A stretch of DNA of 64,000 nt from Deltaproteobacteria bacterium. Its GTDB lineage: Bacteria > Desulfobacterota > Syntrophia > Syntrophales > Smithellaceae. The position numbers were made by a program, and so were the translations under genes. Numbering within the stretch: position 1 is the stretch's first letter; each line of letters opens with the position of its first letter. Under the pieces are notes generated by a model, which was not told where the DNA came from, did not search any database, and saw only the letters and a program-made list of their open reading frames with translations. The stretch lies in assembly GCA_022710585.1 (NCBI GenBank), contig JAKLGV010000008.1, forward strand, positions 1-64,000, in the 5' to 3' direction. Below are positions 61,442-64,000 of the stretch, one piece after another.

Positions 61442-61639
61442 ATGCCAAAAGTAAAAACACACAGAGGAGCGGCCAAACGATTTTCACTGACCGCCTCCGG
61501 GAAGGTCAAGCGCAGCAAGGCTTTCGCCAGCCATATCCTGACCAAGAAGACGACAAAGAGAAAAAGGAATTTAAGAAAATCAACGCTGGTTGATTCGGCC
61601 AATTCCAGAGAAATTAAAAAACTCATTCCTTACGTTTAG
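61442..61639 (+). CDS. rpmI: 50S ribosomal protein L35
   Basis: A 65-residue, very basic L35 ([31 protein letters not shown]). It lies between infC and rplT as expected, 18 bases after infC. Confidence 0.97.
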   Translation: MPKVKTHRGAAKRFSLTASGKVKRSKAFASHILTKKTTKRKRNLRKSTLVDSANSREIKKLIPYV

Positions 61640-61685
61640 TCGGGATTGAACCAAGCATCATTTGTAAATTAGGAGAAAATTCAAA

Positions 61686-62036
61686 ATGTCCAGAATAAAG
61701 AGGAGCGTCAACGCCCGCAAAAGAAGAAGAAAAGTATTGAAACTGGCCAAGGGATTCTTTGGCGCACGCAGCCGTCTGCTCAGAACGGCCACCGAAGCCG
61801 TCAACAAGGCGATGAAATACGCCTACCGCGATCGACGGGCGAGAAAAAGAGAATTTCGCCAGTTATGGATTGCCCGCATGAGCGCGGAAGCCAGCAATAA
61901 TAACATCACCTACAGCCGGTTAATCGACGGAATGAAAAAGGCCGGCATTGAACTGGACCGCAAAATCATGGCGGATCTGGCGGTCAATGATCCGCAGGCA
62001 TTCGCCCAGGTTGTGGCCATTGCTAAAGGCCAGTAA
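61686..62036 (+). CDS. rplT: 50S ribosomal protein L20
   Basis: A 116-residue L20 with [59 protein letters not shown] and [24 protein letters not shown]. In other bacteria L20 represses the operon through its mRNA leader; no particular site was identified here. pheS follows after 5 bases. Confidence 0.98.
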   Translation: MSRIKRSVNARKRRRKVLKLAKGFFGARSRLLRTATEAVNKAMKYAYRDRRARKREFRQLWIARMSAEASNNNITYSRLIDGMKKAGIELDRKIMADLAVNDPQAFAQVVAIAKGQ

Positions 62037-62041
62037 ACGGC

Positions 62042-63058
62042 ATGATAAACAAGCTTCAACAACTGGAGAAGGACGCGCTGGCCGAATTGGCGGCGGCGAA
62101 AACCGAAGACCAGTTTTTGAATATCAAAACAAAATATCTCGGCCGCAAAGGCCTGTTAACCGGCCTTTTGCGGAATATCGCCCAGGTTTCGGATGAAGAA
62201 AAGCCTCTGTTCGGAAAGCTATGCAATGAGGTGAAAAATTCTCTGAACGCGAAAATAGACGAAGTGCTTCAGCAACAGGCGAGCCGCAACAGGGAAGACA
62301 TACTCTCCAGAGAAAAAATCGACGTGACTCTTCCGGGAAAATACGTCCCGAGCGGCCGGATTCATCCGGTTGTTCAAATCCGCAGAGAGATCTGTTCCGT
62401 GTTTGCCTCTTTCGGTTTTTCCATTGTGGAAGGTCCGGAAATAGAGCTCGATTACTACAATTTTGAAGCGCTGAACATTCCCAAGGATCATCCCGCGCGG
62501 GATATGCAGGACACCTTTTACATCGAAGACAATATCGTTCTGCGCACGCATACGTCGCCCGTTCAGGTCAGGGTTATGGAGAAAATCCAGCCCCCGCTGA
62601 GAATTTTATCGCCGGGAAAAGTGTACCGTCGCGACTCCGATGTTTCTCATACGCCGATGTTTCATCAGATTGAGGGACTGTTAGTGGATAAGGGCGTGAC
62701 CTTCGCCGATCTCAAGGGCATTCTCACGGCTTTTCTGAAGAAAATTTTCGGAGACGGCACCATGCTGCGTTTCCGTCCCAGTTTCTTCCCTTTCACCGAG
62801 CCTTCGGCGGAAGTGGATATCCACTGCGTGATGTGCGGCGGCAATGGCTGTCGCGTCTGCGGTCAGAGCGGCTGGCTGGAAATACTGGGATCCGGCATGG
62901 TCGATCCGGAAGTTTTTAAAAATGTGCATTACGATCCGGAAGTCTATACTGGCTTCGCTTTCGGCCTTGGCCTGGAGCGAATTGCCATGCTGAAATATGG
63001 CATTTCCGATATCCGGTTGTTTTTTGAAAACGATATCCGCTTCCTCAAACAATTTTAG
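62042..63058 (+). CDS. pheS: Phenylalanyl-tRNA synthetase alpha subunit
   Basis: A 338-residue class II subunit: N-terminal coiled coil that holds tRNA (NKLQQLEKDALAELAAAKTEDQF), then motif regions GRIHPVVQIRREICSVFASFGFSIVEGPEIELDYYNFEALNIPKDHPARDMQDTFYI, RDSDVSHTPMFHQIEGLLVDKG, FRPSFFPFTEPSAEVDIHC and GFAFGLGLERIAMLKYGISDIR. A CxxC-type pair of Cys (CVMCGGNGCRVCGQSGW) lies in the usual place for this subunit. It forms an alpha2beta2 enzyme with PheT, encoded next. Confidence 0.97.
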   Translation: MINKLQQLEKDALAELAAAKTEDQFLNIKTKYLGRKGLLTGLLRNIAQVSDEEKPLFGKLCNEVKNSLNAKIDEVLQQQASRNREDILSREKIDVTLPGKYVPSGRIHPVVQIRREICSVFASFGFSIVEGPEIELDYYNFEALNIPKDHPARDMQDTFYIEDNIVLRTHTSPVQVRVMEKIQPPLRILSPGKVYRRDSDVSHTPMFHQIEGLLVDKGVTFADLKGILTAFLKKIFGDGTMLRFRPSFFPFTEPSAEVDIHCVMCGGNGCRVCGQSGWLEILGSGMVDPEVFKNVHYDPEVYTGFAFGLGLERIAMLKYGISDIRLFFENDIRFLKQF

Positions 63059-63073
63059 GAGAACCGTTTCTTT

Positions 63074-64000
63074 ATGCTGGTCAGTTTAAATTGGCTTAAA
63101 GATTATGTGGACATAGAGTTGACATCCGAAGAGCTGGCCCACCGGCTCACCATGGCGGGGCTGGAAGTTGATGATGTCCGGACCGTGCGCCCTAATTTCA
63201 GCGGTGTGGTGGTCGCAAAGATTTTGTCCGTCCGGCCTCATCCGTCAGCCGACCGGCTGTCGCTTTGCGACGTAACCGACGGCACTGAGACCTATAAAAT
63301 CGTCTGCGGCGCGAAGAATATCGCGGCGGGCGATATTGTTCCGCTGGCCAGAGTGGGCGCCGTGATCCCCGGCGGATACACGATTAAATCATCTGTCTTG
63401 CGCGGAGAAAAATCGGACGGCATGCTCTGCTCGGAAGCGGAACTGGAAATCGGTGAAGACGAATCGGGCATTATGCATCTTCCCGCGGAACTGTCTTTGG
63501 GGATTTCTCTGGAAAAGGCGCTGCATATTGAAGATACGGTTTTCGATGTCAACGTTACACCCAATCGCTCCGATTGCCTGTGCATGATCGGCATCGCACG
63601 GGAAGTATCCGCTATCACCGGCCAACCCATGAAACTGCCGGCCATAAAGATGACGGAAACTTCGGAAGACATCAACACTCTGACGTCCGTGCAGATCATC
63701 GACGACGACGCGTGCCCCCGCTACACGGCCAGAATCATCAAGAATGTGGAGATCCGGCCTTCGCCGGTCTGGATGAAAAGCCGCCTGGAAGCAGCCGGTC
63801 TGCGCTCGATCAACAACATCGTGGACGTGACCAATTTTGTCATGCTGGAAATGGGACAGCCTCTGCACGCCTTTGATTTCCGTTTTCTGGAAGAGGGGAG
63901 AATAGTCGTGCGCAAATCCAGAGACAATGAAACGTTCACCTCTCTGGACGAAAAGCAAAGAGTGCTGCCCCCCGATACCCTGCTGATCTGCGACGGCGTC
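63074..64000 (+). CDS. pheT: Phenylalanyl-tRNA synthetase beta subunit, N-terminal 309 residues
   Basis: The frame opens at ATG 63074, 15 bases after pheS, and stays open to the end of the window (the full protein is about 800 residues). It begins MLVSLNWLKDYVDIELTSEELAHRLTMAGLEV, contains the tRNA-binding EMAP-like domain (VVVAKILSVRPHPSADRLSLCDVTDG, IVCGAKNIAAGDIVPLARVGAVIPGG) and enters B3/B4 (VNVTPNRSDCLCMIGIAREV). The editing and motif regions lie beyond 64000. Confidence 0.97.
   Translation, partial: MLVSLNWLKDYVDIELTSEELAHRLTMAGLEVDDVRTVRPNFSGVVVAKILSVRPHPSADRLSLCDVTDGTETYKIVCGAKNIAAGDIVPLARVGAVIPGGYTIKSSVLRGEKSDGMLCSEAELEIGEDESGIMHLPAELSLGISLEKALHIEDTVFDVNVTPNRSDCLCMIGIAREVSAITGQPMKLPAIKMTETSEDINTLTSVQIIDDDACPRYTARIIKNVEIRPSPVWMKSRLEAAGLRSINNIVDVTNFVMLEMGQPLHAFDFRFLEEGRIVVRKSRDNETFTSLDEKQRVLPPDTLLICDGV

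Overview
The window reads as chromosomal DNA of a strict anaerobe of the Desulfobacterota, most like the Syntrophales (Syntrophus/Smithella group). This is inferred from gene content: a very large two-headed 2-hydroxyacyl-CoA dehydratase activase, an ADP-forming acyl-CoA synthetase subunit, a four-subunit 2-oxoacid:ferredoxin oxidoreductase, a siroheme-decarboxylase-like protein next to hemL, a Cam-type gamma carbonic anhydrase, and a c-di-GMP riboswitch in front of a type IV pilus gene. No rRNA is present, so the genus cannot be fixed.

Layout. 1-4480 is an accessory, AT-rich stretch: the end of an insertion-sequence transposase, an orphan PilZ protein, then an asparagine-synthetase-like protein, a tiny Cys-Pro-Pro repeat peptide on the opposite strand with its own consensus promoter, and an HXXXD acyltransferase behind a 16-bp palindrome. 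That trio is the best candidate for an undescribed system. 4481-7448 (minus strand) holds a small unknown protein, a YbaK-type deacylase, a stand-alone cyclic-nucleotide-binding domain and the acyl-CoA synthetase subunit. 7593-20078 (plus) is housekeeping: mutL-miaA, a membrane protein, a TPR lipoprotein, valS-nadC-birA-coaX-coaE, a gamma carbonic anhydrase and a zinc-finger/J-domain protein. 20096-30383 (minus) carries mobA, the activase, atpB-atpI-atpZ, fcl-gmd and hemL with the siroheme-decarboxylase-like gene. The ATP synthase c subunit (atpE) is separate, on the plus strand at 30599. 31150-34620 (minus) is the oxidoreductase operon, followed by an ACT protein and a GGQ release-factor-like protein.

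34815-38514 holds poorly characterised zinc-ribbon, TPR and DUF4124-like proteins and an FAD-dependent oxidoreductase; ribD follows. 39780-47370 is a type IV pilus block: c-di-GMP riboswitch-pilD, then a sigma-54-type promoter and fimT-pilV-pilW-pilX-pilY1, closed by a strong terminator. The PilY1 protein has seven Cys-rich repeats inserted inside its von Willebrand A domain. 47415-55219 is argS, a SPOR protein and the conserved ffh-rpsP-khpA-rimM-trmD-SPOUT-rplS-rnhB-yraN series. 55226-57568 (minus) is a UDP-xylose pathway (ugd-uxs) with an animal-like UDP-glucose dehydrogenase. 57766-64000 has a small coiled protein, pgsA, tRNA-Val(GAC) and thrS-infC-rpmI-rplT-pheS-pheT; infC starts at an AUA codon and pheT runs off the right edge.

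How it fits together: the core genes are translation, cofactor and envelope functions. The lifestyle genes (2-oxoacid oxidation with ferredoxin, CoA-thioester energy conservation, F-type ATP synthase, type IV pili under c-di-GMP control) fit a surface- or partner-associated fermenter or syntroph. Start codons, promoters and hairpins were read by eye; no database search was made.
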